A DNA stretch of 64,000 nucleotides from Scleromatobacter sp038243995 (lineage in GTDB: Bacteria > Pseudomonadota > Gammaproteobacteria > Burkholderiales > Burkholderiaceae_C). The position numbers were made by a program, and so were the translations under genes. Below are positions 18,601 through 26,771 of the stretch, piece by piece; within the stretch, counting starts at the first letter, position 1, and each line of letters opens with the position of its first letter. Location of the stretch: positions 77,113 through 141,112 of the forward strand of contig JBBRTV010000014.1 of the NCBI GenBank assembly GCA_038243995.1, written 5' to 3'. Below the pieces are notes generated by a model. The model worked only from the letters and a program-made list of their open reading frames with translations. It was not told the DNA's origin and did no database searches.

Positions 18601-19755
18601 ATGAATTTCACCGCCGAGCATCGCGCCCTGTCAGACACCGTCACCCGCTTCGTGGAGAAGGAGCTGAACCCGTTCGTCCCGCAGTGGGAGGCCGACGAGA
18701 TCTATCCCGCGCACGCCGTCTTCAGGAAGCTCGGCGCGCTCGGCCTGCTGGGCCTGAAGTACCCCGAGGAGTTCGGCGGCGCCGGCCTCGATTTCAGCTA
18801 CTCGCTGACGATGGCCGAGGCGCTCGGCAACTGCGCCTGCGGCGGCGTGCCGATGTCGATCGGCGTGCACACCGACATGTGCACCCCCGCGCTCGCGCGC
18901 TTCGGCTCCGACGAGCTGCGGCGCGAATGGCTCGCCCCGTCGATCGCCGGCGAGCTCGTCGGCTGCGTCGCGGTGAGCGAGCCGGGCGGCGGCTCCGACG
19001 TCGCCGCGCTGAAGACGACCGCGCGCAAGGATGGCGGCGACTACATCATCGACGGCAGCAAGATGTGGATCACCAACGGCCTGCAGGCCGACTGGTGCTG
19101 CCTGCTCGCCAACACCAGCGACGGTCCGGTGCACAAGAACAAGAGCCTGATCATCGTGCCGATGAACCTGCCCGGGATCACGAAGCAGAAGATCCACAAG
19201 ATCGGCATGGATTCGTCCGACACCGCGCAGCTGTTCTTCGACGGCGTGCGCGTGCCGCAGCGCTACCTGATCGGCCAGGAAGGCATGGGCTTCGCGTTCC
19301 AGATGATGCAGTTCCAGGAGGAGCGGATGTGGGGCGCCGCGTCGTCGCTGCGCGGCCTCGACCGGCTGATCGACCTGACCATAGCCTACACGCGCGATCG
19401 CAAGGCCTTCGGCAAGAGCATCCTCGACAATCAGGTCGTGCACTTCCGCCTCGCCGAGCTGCGCACCGAGGTGGCGGCGCTGCGCGCGCTGACCTACCAG
19501 GCGTGCGAGCTCTACATCTCCGGCAAGGACGTGACCAAGCTCGCGTCGATGGCCAAGCTCAAGTGCGGACGCCTGTCGCGCGAGGTCGCCGACAGCTGCC
19601 TGCAGTACTGGGGCGGCATGGGCTTCACGCGCGACAACCCGATCTCGCAGGCCTACCGCGACTCGCGCCTGGTCTCCATCGGCGGCGGCGCCGACGAGGT
19701 GATGCTGGGCATCATCTGCAAGCTGGAAGGGACGCTGCCCAAGGGGGCGCACTGA
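18601..19755 (+). CDS. Acyl-CoA dehydrogenase (citronellyl-CoA dehydrogenase-like)
   Basis: The 384-residue FAD flavoenzyme introduces a 2,3 double bond into an acyl-CoA. Signatures are VAVSEPGGGSDVAALKT, KMWITNGLQADWCCLLAN, TYQACELYISG and LQYWGGMGFTRDNPISQAYRD in pieces, and GGGADEVMLGII, where Glu (DEV) is a plausible catalytic base. The stretch GGVPMSIGVHTDMCTPALAR is, from memory, characteristic of AtuD-type enzymes acting on citronellyl-CoA. The gene lies 38 bases after the carboxyltransferase and is followed without a gap by the hydratase. It would feed the carboxylase with a 3-methyl-2-enoyl-CoA. Isovaleryl-CoA dehydrogenase is the alternative. Confidence 0.9.
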   Translation: MNFTAEHRALSDTVTRFVEKELNPFVPQWEADEIYPAHAVFRKLGALGLLGLKYPEEFGGAGLDFSYSLTMAEALGNCACGGVPMSIGVHTDMCTPALARFGSDELRREWLAPSIAGELVGCVAVSEPGGGSDVAALKTTARKDGGDYIIDGSKMWITNGLQADWCCLLANTSDGPVHKNKSLIIVPMNLPGITKQKIHKIGMDSSDTAQLFFDGVRVPQRYLIGQEGMGFAFQMMQFQEERMWGAASSLRGLDRLIDLTIAYTRDRKAFGKSILDNQVVHFRLAELRTEVAALRALTYQACELYISGKDVTKLASMAKLKCGRLSREVADSCLQYWGGMGFTRDNPISQAYRDSRLVSIGGGADEVMLGIICKLEGTLPKGAH

Positions 19756-20589
19756 ATGGACGGGTTCGCACCACCCCCAGGCGCGGGGGGCGCGTTCGAG
19801 ACGCTGGCCGTCGCCGCGGCGCGCGGCGTGCTGCACGTGACGCTGAACCGGCCCGCCGTGCGCAATGCGATGTCGCTGCAGATGGTCGACGAGTTGCGCG
19901 CGGTGCTGGCGCAGGCTGAGGCCGCCGGGGACGTGCGCATCCTCGTGCTGCGGGGCGCCGGCGGCCATTTCTGCGCGGGGGCCGACCTGAAGGACATGGG
20001 GAGCGCCCGCCAGCGCGAGATGGCGGGCGAGGCGGACGCCGTCGCCGACGTCAACGCCCGCTTCGGCGCGCTGTGCGTCGCGTTCGCACGCACGGGCATC
20101 GCGACGATCGCGGTGCTCGAAGGTGCGGTGATGGGCGGCGGCCTGGGGCTGGCCTGCGTGGTCGACGTCGCGATCGCCGGGCGCGGCGCGCAGTTGCGCC
20201 TGCCCGAGACCGCGCTGGGCGTCGTGCCCGCGCAGATCGCCGCCTTCCTCGTCGAGCGCATCGGTCTGTCGCAGGCGCGACGACTCGCGGTGACGGGCGG
20301 CCGGCTGTCGGCCGACGAGGCGCTCGCGATCGGCCTCGTCCACGAGGTGCACGACGACGCCGCGCCGCTGGCCGCCGCGCTCGCGGCTTCGCTCGCGCAG
20401 ATCCTGCGCTGCGCGCCCGGCGCGATCGCGGCGACGAAGGCGCTGATGGCGCGCGCGCAGCACACGCCCGCGGCCGATCTCGTCGACGACGCGGCCCGCG
20501 TCTTCGCCCGCGCGGCCCGCGGGCCCGAAGGCACCGAGGGGATGACGGCGTTCCTGCAGAAGCGGGCGCCGAAATGGGCCGTCGAATGA
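19756..20589 (+). CDS. Enoyl-CoA hydratase (isohexenylglutaconyl-CoA hydratase-like)
   Basis: This 277-residue crotonase-fold protein would hydrate the carboxylated enoyl-CoA. The oxyanion stretch is RGAGGHFCAGADLKDMG, and the second helix reads EGAVMGGGLGLACVVDVA, lacking the first catalytic Glu of classical hydratases. The following LPETALGVVPAQIAAFLVER includes a PAQI motif that I associate with AtuE-type isohexenylglutaconyl-CoA hydratases and keeps the second Glu. The ATG directly abuts the dehydrogenase stop codon. A hydratase of this kind between an ACAD and a biotin carboxylase occurs in both liu and atu operons; the details favour atu. Confidence 0.88.
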   Translation: MDGFAPPPGAGGAFETLAVAAARGVLHVTLNRPAVRNAMSLQMVDELRAVLAQAEAAGDVRILVLRGAGGHFCAGADLKDMGSARQREMAGEADAVADVNARFGALCVAFARTGIATIAVLEGAVMGGGLGLACVVDVAIAGRGAQLRLPETALGVVPAQIAAFLVERIGLSQARRLAVTGGRLSADEALAIGLVHEVHDDAAPLAAALAASLAQILRCAPGAIAATKALMARAQHTPAADLVDDAARVFARAARGPEGTEGMTAFLQKRAPKWAVE

Positions 20590-20680
20590 GACATCCCGTG
20601 TCAACCTCCGCGCGCAGCAGTGCGCAGGCGGCGCTGCCAAAGGGCCGGATCCGCACAGTGCCCAGCAGGGAAGTCGCCCG

Positions 20681-22759
20681 ATGAATTTCAGCAAGATCCT
20701 GATCGCCAACCGCGGCGAGATCGCGTGCCGCGTGATGCGCAGCGCGCGCGCCCTGGGCTACCGCACCGTCGCGGTCTTCAGCGCGCCCGACGCCGAGTCG
20801 CCGCACGTCGGACTCGCCGACGAAGCGGTCGCCCTCGGCGGCGACACGGCGGCCGCCTCCTATCTGCGCATCGACGCCGTGCTGGCCGCTGCGCGGCGCA
20901 GCGGCGCCGACGCCGTGCATCCCGGCTACGGATTCCTCTCCGAGCGGGCCGACTTCGCCCGCGCCTGCGCGGATGCCGGACTCGTCTTCATCGGCCCGCC
21001 CGCCGCCGCCATCGAGGCGATGGGCGACAAGGCCGGAGCGAAGCGCCGCATGCTGGCCGCCGGGGTGCCCTGCGTGCCCGGCTACCTGGGCGACGATCCG
21101 TCCGACGACGCCTTCGCGGCCCACGCCGAGCGGCTCGGCTATCCCCTGCTGGTCAAGGCGGTGGCGGGCGGCGGCGGGCGCGGCATGCGCCTGGTGCAGT
21201 CGGCGGGCGAGCTCGGCGCGGCGCTCGCGGGCGCACGGCGCGAGGCGCAGGCCGCCTTCGGCGACGGCACGCTGATGCTCGAGCGCCTCGTCGCCGACGG
21301 TCGGCACATCGAGATTCAGGTCTTCGCCGACGTCCACGGCAACGCGATCCACCTGGGCGAGCGCGATTGCAGCGCGCAGCGACGCCGCCAGAAGGTGATC
21401 GAGGAGTCGCCGTCGCCCTTCGTCGACGCCGCGATGCGCGCGGCGATGGGCCGCGACGCGGTCGCCGCCGCGCAGGCCGTCGGCTATGTCGGCGCCGGCA
21501 CGGTGGAGTTCATCGTCGACGCGCAGCGCCGCCACTACTTCCTCGAGATGAACACCCGGCTCCAGGTCGAGCATCCGGTGACCGAATGCGTGACGGGGCT
21601 GGACCTCGTCGAGTGGCAGTTGCGCATCGCCGGCGGACAGTCCTTGCCGTTGCGCCAGGACGAGATCCGCTGGACCGGCCACGCGATCGAGGCGCGCCTG
21701 TATGCCGAGGATCCGTACGACGGCTTCGCGCCGCAGACCGGCCGCATCGGCCACTGGCGCCCCGCGCGCGCGCTGCGCGCCGGTCGCGCGAGCGCGGGCA
21801 CGCAGGGCCTGCCCGAGACGACGCCGGCCTCGGTGCGCATCGACGACGGCATCGTCGAAGGCGGCATCGTCTCGCCCTGGTACGACGCCATGCTGGCCAA
21901 GGTCATCGTGCACGGGCGCGACCGCGAGGATGCCTTGCGGCGCCTCGCCGCGGCGCTGGAAGACACGCCCTTGCTGGGCGTGACGACCAACGGCCGCTAT
22001 CTGCGCGACCTCGCGCGCCATCCCGATTTCGTCGCGGCCGCGGTCACCACCCGGCGCCTCGACGACTGGGTCGCGCAAGGCGCGCCGATCAACCGCCGCC
22101 CGGCGCCGACGGACGAGGACTGGGTCGTCGCCGCCGCGTTGCGCGCGCAGTCGACCCAGCCGGCGCAGGCGGCGCCCACCCTGGGCCCGCGCGCCGCGAG
22201 CATCGCGTCGCGGGGCCTCGCCCTGGCGTGTCGCGATGCGACGCGCGCGCTGCATGTCGAGGTGCTGGCCGCGTCGCGCGACGCGGGCGGCGCCGGCGGC
22301 GCCGTGCCGGCGCGCGCGATCGACGTCCACGTCGAAGGCCGCACCTGGCACGTGCGCCTGCACGAACCGGACGCCGACGGTTGGCGCAGCGTCGAAGTCG
22401 ACGGCCTGCGCCGGCACGTGCTCGCGTGGAACGAGCCCGAGCGCGTCCACGTGGTGCGCGACGCCGCGGTGCATGTGTTCACGCAGCCGTCGCCCATCCC
22501 GCAGCCCGACGCGACGGCGGCCGCGCGCTGCGCGCGTGCACCGGTGGCCGGCGTCGTCGCGCAGCTTGCGGTGCAGGTGGGCGAGCGCGTGGCCGCCGGC
22601 CAGCCGCTGGCCTGCGTCGAGGCGATGAAGATGGAGATGTGGCTCAACGCCGCGGCGCCCGGCGTCGTCCGCGCGGTGCACGTCGCGTTGCGCGACATCG
22701 TGGCGTCCGGCGCGTTGCTCGTCGAGATCGACCTCGACGTCGAACCCGCGGGCAGTTGA
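20681..22759 (+). CDS. Acyl-CoA carboxylase alpha subunit: biotin carboxylase plus BCCP (AtuF/LiuD type)
   Basis: The 692-residue protein carboxylates its own biotin using ATP and bicarbonate. It begins with the biotin carboxylase domain (KILIANRGEIACRVMRSARA, VHPGYGFLSE, the glycine-rich KAVAGGGGRGMRLV, the ATP-grasp EIQVFADVHGNAIHLGERDC, and EMNTRLQVEHPVTECVTG). A BT linker with DDGIVEGGIVSPWYDAMLAK follows, and a C-terminal biotinyl domain ends near EAMKMEMWLNA with biotin-accepting Lys650. It sits 91 bases after the hydratase and completes the carboxylase with the subunit at 16952. Acetyl-, propionyl-, methylcrotonyl- and geranyl-CoA carboxylases share this layout; context argues for a 3-methyl-enoyl-CoA. 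Confidence 0.92.
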   Translation: MNFSKILIANRGEIACRVMRSARALGYRTVAVFSAPDAESPHVGLADEAVALGGDTAAASYLRIDAVLAAARRSGADAVHPGYGFLSERADFARACADAGLVFIGPPAAAIEAMGDKAGAKRRMLAAGVPCVPGYLGDDPSDDAFAAHAERLGYPLLVKAVAGGGGRGMRLVQSAGELGAALAGARREAQAAFGDGTLMLERLVADGRHIEIQVFADVHGNAIHLGERDCSAQRRRQKVIEESPSPFVDAAMRAAMGRDAVAAAQAVGYVGAGTVEFIVDAQRRHYFLEMNTRLQVEHPVTECVTGLDLVEWQLRIAGGQSLPLRQDEIRWTGHAIEARLYAEDPYDGFAPQTGRIGHWRPARALRAGRASAGTQGLPETTPASVRIDDGIVEGGIVSPWYDAMLAKVIVHGRDREDALRRLAAALEDTPLLGVTTNGRYLRDLARHPDFVAAAVTTRRLDDWVAQGAPINRRPAPTDEDWVVAAALRAQSTQPAQAAPTLGPRAASIASRGLALACRDATRALHVEVLAASRDAGGAGGAVPARAIDVHVEGRTWHVRLHEPDADGWRSVEVDGLRRHVLAWNEPERVHVVRDAAVHVFTQPSPIPQPDATAAARCARAPVAGVVAQLAVQVGERVAAGQPLACVEAMKMEMWLNAAAPGVVRAVHVALRDIVASGALLVEIDLDVEPAGS

Positions 22760-22889
22760 TGGCCCGCGCCGCCCTTGCACCGCGGGGAAGGTTCCGGACA
22801 CGTCCCGGAAAGCCGGCCCTCGGCCCCGATGAACCCCATGCCAACCGTCGTGCGCGCCGCCGCGGCGACACCAGGAAGCGAGAACCCCG

Positions 22890-23759
22890 ATGAACGAAGC
22901 CATCCTCACCTGCGCATTGACCGGCGTACTGACCGATCCCTCGCAGCACCCGGTGCCCGTGACGGCGGCGCAGATGGCCGCCGAGGCGCGCGACGCGTTC
23001 AATGCGGGCGCGTCCGTCATGCACGTGCACGTGCGTCGCCAGGAGGCCGGCATGGGTCACCTGCCGTCGTGGGATCCCGACGTCGCGGAAGACGTCTGCG
23101 GCGCGATCCGGGCGGCGTGTCCGGGCGTGATCGTCAACCTGACGACGGGCGTGCTCGGCAAGGACATCGAGGGGCCCCTGGCGTGCATCCGCCGCGTGCG
23201 CCCGGAGATCGCGGCCTGCAACGCGGGCAGCCTCAACTACCTGAAGCTGCGCTCGGACGGACGCTGGGCATGGCCGCCGATGGTGTTCGACAACCCGGTG
23301 GCGAAAGTGCAGCAGTTCCTCGACGCGATGGAGGAAGTGGGCGCGCATCCCGAGTTCGAGTGCTTCGACGTCGGCATCGTCCGCTCGGTCGGCATGTACC
23401 TGAAGACAGGCATGCTGAAGCCGACCATGGGGACGCCGGAATACAACCTGGTCATGGGCGTCGCCTCGGGCATGCCTTGCGACGCCGACCTGCTCGTGCT
23501 GCTGCCGCGCTGGATCGCGCCGGGCGCGGTGTGGCAGGCCACGTTGATCGGTCGCGAGGAGATCTGGCCCGTGCACCAGAAGACCGCCGAGCTCGGCGGC
23601 ATGCTGCGCACGGGTCTCGAAGACAGCTTCTACCTGCCCGACGGCGAACGCGCGACCGGCAACGGGCCGATGATCGCGGCGCTCGCCCAGTGCGCCGAAC
23701 GGGCGGGACGATCCATCGCGACGCCGGCGCAGGCGAGGGCGCTGCTCGGCTTGCGCTGA
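22890..23759 (+). CDS. BKACE-family beta-keto acid cleavage enzyme (DUF849)
   Basis: This 289-residue TIM-barrel metalloenzyme belongs to the family of 3-keto-5-aminohexanoate cleavage enzyme. Members cleave a beta-keto acid with acetyl-CoA to give acetoacetate and a new acyl-CoA. Family marks are AILTCALTG at the N-terminus, the zinc-binding SVMHVHVR (His45, His47), VIVNLTTG, AACNAGSLNY and ELGGMLRTGLEDSFYLPDG. It follows the carboxylase alpha subunit after 130 bases on the same strand. In liu operons the equivalent position holds HMG-CoA lyase; no such lyase is present in the window. Its substrate specificity cannot be read from sequence by eye. Confidence 0.9.
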   Translation: MNEAILTCALTGVLTDPSQHPVPVTAAQMAAEARDAFNAGASVMHVHVRRQEAGMGHLPSWDPDVAEDVCGAIRAACPGVIVNLTTGVLGKDIEGPLACIRRVRPEIAACNAGSLNYLKLRSDGRWAWPPMVFDNPVAKVQQFLDAMEEVGAHPEFECFDVGIVRSVGMYLKTGMLKPTMGTPEYNLVMGVASGMPCDADLLVLLPRWIAPGAVWQATLIGREEIWPVHQKTAELGGMLRTGLEDSFYLPDGERATGNGPMIAALAQCAERAGRSIATPAQARALLGLR

Positions 23760-23808
23760 GCATCTCGCCGGCGCTGGGCAGTCCAGCGCATTCCTGACGC
23801 GCCCGCGA

Positions 23809-23831
23809 GATCGCGGCGCGCAACCGCGATC
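23809..23831. terminator. Bidirectional hairpin between convergent BKACE and PilZ genes
   Basis: Perfect 8-bp arms GATCGCGG and CCGCGATC with a 7-nt loop lie in the 70-base gap between converging genes, touching the PilZ stop codon. On the minus strand it would lie at the very end of the PilZ message; on the plus strand it lies 50 bases after the BKACE stop. Confidence 0.5.
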
Positions 23832-24258
23832 ATTTCCGCAGTCGCCGGATCCACTTGTTCAACAGCTCGCGCGACTCTTCCGGCAGCGTCACCCACATGC
23901 CGCCGCAGCAGATGTCGGGGCCCTGCAGCACCATGTAGGTCGTCTTGATCGTGCCGGTCACCGGGGTGATCCTGGTGGGCTCGTGCAAGCCGGGCACGCC
24001 CATCGCGAATTTCAGCACGCTGGCGGCGGGGATGTTGACGGTCGTCAGCAGGCCCACCCCGCTTTCCGACAGGTCGCGCACGCGCAGCTCGATCACCTTG
24101 CCGCTCGGAATCTGCACGCGGGCCGGCCACGAGACCTTGACGCGTTGCTCCTTGCGGCCTTCGGGGGAGACGTGGGGAGCGGCGGTCGGAAATACGGGGG
24201 AGGGCGTCGACGCGGGGGCGTCGAACAAGGCATCGGCGTCGTCGGACGAAATCGGCAT
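23830..24258 (-). CDS. PilZ-domain protein, probable cyclic-di-GMP receptor
   Basis: The 142-residue soluble protein has a disordered, Pro/Ala-rich N-terminus (about 1-35) and a PilZ domain. The c-di-GMP-binding signature is complete: RKEQR (R-x-x-x-R) near residue 35 and RDLSESGVGLL (D-x-S-x-x-G) near residue 62, followed by strands through ITPVTGTIKTTYMV. The C-terminus is basic (NKWIRRLRK). Its start is 12 bases beyond the stop of the ABC exporter gene, so the two are cotranscribed. A link between c-di-GMP and export through that transporter is inferred only from this coupling. Confidence 0.9.
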   Translation of the reverse strand: MPISSDDADALFDAPASTPSPVFPTAAPHVSPEGRKEQRVKVSWPARVQIPSGKVIELRVRDLSESGVGLLTTVNIPAASVLKFAMGVPGLHEPTRITPVTGTIKTTYMVLQGPDICCGGMWVTLPEESRELLNKWIRRLRK

Positions 24259-24270
24259 GATGGATGGATT

Positions 24271-26130
24271 TCAGGCTGCGGCCGGTTGCGTCGAGGCAAT
24301 CGGCTGGATGGGATGCGGGGTATGGAACTGCATTCTGGCAAGTCTGGCATACAGTCCTTCCCGATGCATCAGTTCGAGGTGGGTTCCCTGCTCGACGATG
24401 CGGCCCTGGTCCATCACGACGATGCGGTCGGCCTTCTGGACGGTGGCCAGGCGGTGGGCGATGACGAGCGTCGTGCGGTCGGCCATCGCGGCCTCGAGCG
24501 CGGCCTGCACCATGCGTTCGCTCTCGGCGTCCAGGGCGCTCGTCGCTTCGTCGAGCAGCAGCAGCGGCGGGTTCTTGAGCATCGCGCGAGCGATCGCGAT
24601 CCGCTGGCGCTGGCCGCCCGACAGGCGCACGCCGCGCTCGCCGAGAAAGGTCTGGTAGCCCTCCGGCAGCCGCAGGATGAATTCGTCCGCGAAGGCGGCA
24701 CGCGCGGCCGCGATGACCTCGTCGTCGCTCGCATCGGGGCGGCCGTAGCGGATGTTCTCGAGCGCATTGGCCGAGAACACGGTGCTGTCCTGGGGCACGA
24801 TGCCGATGCGCGCGCGCAACTCGCCCAGCGTGGTCTCGCGCACATCGGTGCCGTCGACCAGCACGGTGCCGGAACCGGTGTCGTAGAAACGCAGCAGGAG
24901 CTGGAACACCGTGCTCTTGCCGGCGCCGCTGGGCCCGACGAGCGCTACCGTCTCGCCCGGCTTCACCACCAGCGAGAAGTCGCTCAGCGCCGGCTGCAGC
25001 GGTCGCGACGGATAGTTGAAGTCGACATGGCGCAGCTCCAGCGAAGAGCCGGCGCGGGTCGGGGGCAGTTGCCGCGGGACGACCGGATCCACCACCGGTG
25101 ACACCGCGGCCAGGAGCTCCATCAGGCGTTCCGTCGCGCCCGCGGCGCGCAGCAGGTCGCCGTAGACTTCCGACAGCACCGCCACGCTGCTCACCAGCAG
25201 CATCACGTAGACGACCGTCTCGCCCAGGTGGCCGGCCGTGATGTCGCCGTGCACCACCGCCTGCGTGCCCTGGTAGAGGCCCCACAGCAGCGCGCCGAAG
25301 GTGGCGCTGATGATGAAGGCGACCAGCAGGGAGCGCACCAGCGTGCGCTTGCGGGCGGTTTCGAAGGCGTGTTCCGTCGACACCTCGAAGCGCGCCGCTT
25401 CGCGGCCCTCCTGCGTGTAGCTCTGCACCACCGGGATCGCATTGAGCACCTCGGCCGCGATCGCGCTCGAGTCGGCGATCCGGTCCTGGCTGGCACGGCT
25501 GAGCTTGCGCACGCGCCGCCCGAAGAACATCGACGGCGCGACGACCAGCAGCAGGATGCCCAGCACCTGCGTCATCACGTAGGGATTCGTCACGACCAGC
25601 ATCACCAGCGCGCCGGCCCCCATCACGGCGTTGCGCAGCCCCATCGACAGGCTCGAGCCGACCACCTGCTGCACGAGGGTGGTGTCGGTCGTCAGTCGGG
25701 AGAGCACCTCGCCGGTGGCGTTGGTCTCGAAGAAGGCCGGGCTCTGGCGCACCACGTGTGCATAGACCGCGGAGCGCAGGTCGGCAGTCACGCGCTCGCC
25801 GAGCCAGGTCACCGAGTAGAAGCGCAGTGCCGAGAACACGCCGAGCGCCACGCCGACGCCGAACAGCGCGAGAAAGTGCTCTCGCAGCGCCATCACGCGG
25901 GCGCCGTTCGCCGCGCCCGCAGCGACGCCCGCGGTCGCGCCGCCGGACGAGGTCAGCCCGCCGTCGATCAGCGAGCGCAGCGCGACCGGGAAGGCCAGCG
26001 TCGTCACCGCCGCGCAGATCAGGAACACGACCGCGGCCGCGATGCGGCCGCGATACGGGCGAAGAAACGGCACGAGGCCGGACAGCGAGCGCGGCGAGGC
26101 CGCCTTCGCGCGATCGGAGGGAGAGGTCAT
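24271..26130 (-). CDS. ABC exporter, fused membrane and ATPase domains (MsbA/ABCB type)
   Basis: The 619-residue half-transporter has a six-helix exporter membrane domain (about 30-340, starting PFLRPYRGRIAAAVVFLICA) and a C-terminal ATPase. ATPase motifs are Walker A LVGPSGAGKSTVFQLLLRF, Q-loop GIVPQDSTVFS, signature VRLSGGQRQRIAIARAM, Walker B LLLLDEATSALDAESER and the switch His in LVIAHRLATV. It would act as a homodimer exporting a lipid or amphiphile from the inner membrane. It is divergent from the marR efflux operon across a 122-base gap with shared candidate operators, and is followed by the PilZ gene. MsbA orthology is possible, but no lipid A genes are adjacent. Confidence 0.92.
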   Translation of the reverse strand: MTSPSDRAKAASPRSLSGLVPFLRPYRGRIAAAVVFLICAAVTTLAFPVALRSLIDGGLTSSGGATAGVAAGAANGARVMALREHFLALFGVGVALGVFSALRFYSVTWLGERVTADLRSAVYAHVVRQSPAFFETNATGEVLSRLTTDTTLVQQVVGSSLSMGLRNAVMGAGALVMLVVTNPYVMTQVLGILLLVVAPSMFFGRRVRKLSRASQDRIADSSAIAAEVLNAIPVVQSYTQEGREAARFEVSTEHAFETARKRTLVRSLLVAFIISATFGALLWGLYQGTQAVVHGDITAGHLGETVVYVMLLVSSVAVLSEVYGDLLRAAGATERLMELLAAVSPVVDPVVPRQLPPTRAGSSLELRHVDFNYPSRPLQPALSDFSLVVKPGETVALVGPSGAGKSTVFQLLLRFYDTGSGTVLVDGTDVRETTLGELRARIGIVPQDSTVFSANALENIRYGRPDASDDEVIAAARAAFADEFILRLPEGYQTFLGERGVRLSGGQRQRIAIARAMLKNPPLLLLDEATSALDAESERMVQAALEAAMADRTTLVIAHRLATVQKADRIVVMDQGRIVEQGTHLELMHREGLYARLARMQFHTPHPIQPIASTQPAAA

Positions 26131-26199
26131 GCACCGAGTCTACGCATTCATTGCGACCTCGCTGAGCGCTACAAAGGGTATTCCCCCACGAAATCAGAG

Positions 26200-26234
26200 C
26201 CTATTCAATGATTGTTAGGGCATTCACTGCCTAA
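26200..26234. promoter_or_regulatory. Overlapping CCTA/TAGG inverted repeats, candidate MarR operator
   Basis: Three alternating half-sites lie in the gap between the divergent exporter and marR genes. CCTA (26200-26203) and TAGG (26216-26219) flank the inner CAAT-G-ATTG. TTAGG (26215-26219) then pairs with CCTAA (26230-26234) over a 10-nt spacer. A TATATT -10-like box (26240-26245) sits just before the marR ATG at 26253, so repression of that promoter from these sites is plausible, and the exporter promoter may be covered too. Confidence 0.5.
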
Positions 26235-26252
26235 GCAAGTATATTTGCGGCC

Positions 26253-26762
26253 ATGTCACGAAACGCCGATTCCCCGCCGAACGCCGACTTCTACTCGGCG
26301 CAGACCTACCGACAGGAGGAGAGCGTCGGAGCCGCCATGAAGGGCGTGATGAACTCGATCTCCCACCAGGTGGATCGCCGCCTCGTCGCGCACGACCTGA
26401 CCCACGCGCAATGGGTGCCGCTGTTCAAGCTCGCGCACGGCGAGTGCGGCACCGTCGCCGAACTCGCCCGGACGCTGCAGAGCGACCCCGGCGCGATGAC
26501 GCGCGCCCTCGATCGCCTCGAAGCCAAGGGTCTCGTCGCCCGCGTCCGCTCGAGCGAGGACCGCCGTGTCGTGAACCTGGAACTGACCGACGCCGGCCGC
26601 GAAGTCGCCGCCGTGGTTCCCGCCGTGCTGGCCGAGGTGCTCAACCTGCACCTGGCCGGCTTCACCGAAGCCGAGTGGCGCAGCCTGCTGGGCATGCTTG
26701 GACGCATGCGCGCCAACGGCGACGCGCTACGCGCCGCCGGCAACGCAGCGACCCCCGACTGA
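26253..26762 (+). CDS. MarR-family repressor of the efflux operon
   Basis: The 169-residue winged-helix protein has the MarR core: LTHAQWVPLFKLAHGECGTV, ELARTLQSDPGAMTRALDRL (recognition helix), then the wing VRSSEDRRVVNLELTDAGRE, whose DRR motif contacts DNA in the family. A C-terminal helix pair completes the dimer. It precedes nodT-emrA-emrB-like genes by 9 bases, the standard arrangement in which a phenolic or hydrophobic drug relieves repression (EmrR/MprA logic). The TATATT box ends only 7 bases before the start codon, suggesting a very short leader. Confidence 0.92.
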   Translation: MSRNADSPPNADFYSAQTYRQEESVGAAMKGVMNSISHQVDRRLVAHDLTHAQWVPLFKLAHGECGTVAELARTLQSDPGAMTRALDRLEAKGLVARVRSSEDRRVVNLELTDAGREVAAVVPAVLAEVLNLHLAGFTEAEWRSLLGMLGRMRANGDALRAAGNAATPD

Positions 26763-26771
26763 AAGATCACC

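Noticed and set aside
15020..23759. Reading the cluster as a classical leucine/isovalerate (liu) operon
   Set aside because: MerR regulation fits liu, but an SDR leads the operon, HMG-CoA lyase is absent, and the hydratase and dehydrogenase motifs look AtuE/AtuD-like. It is kept as an alternative, not as the call.
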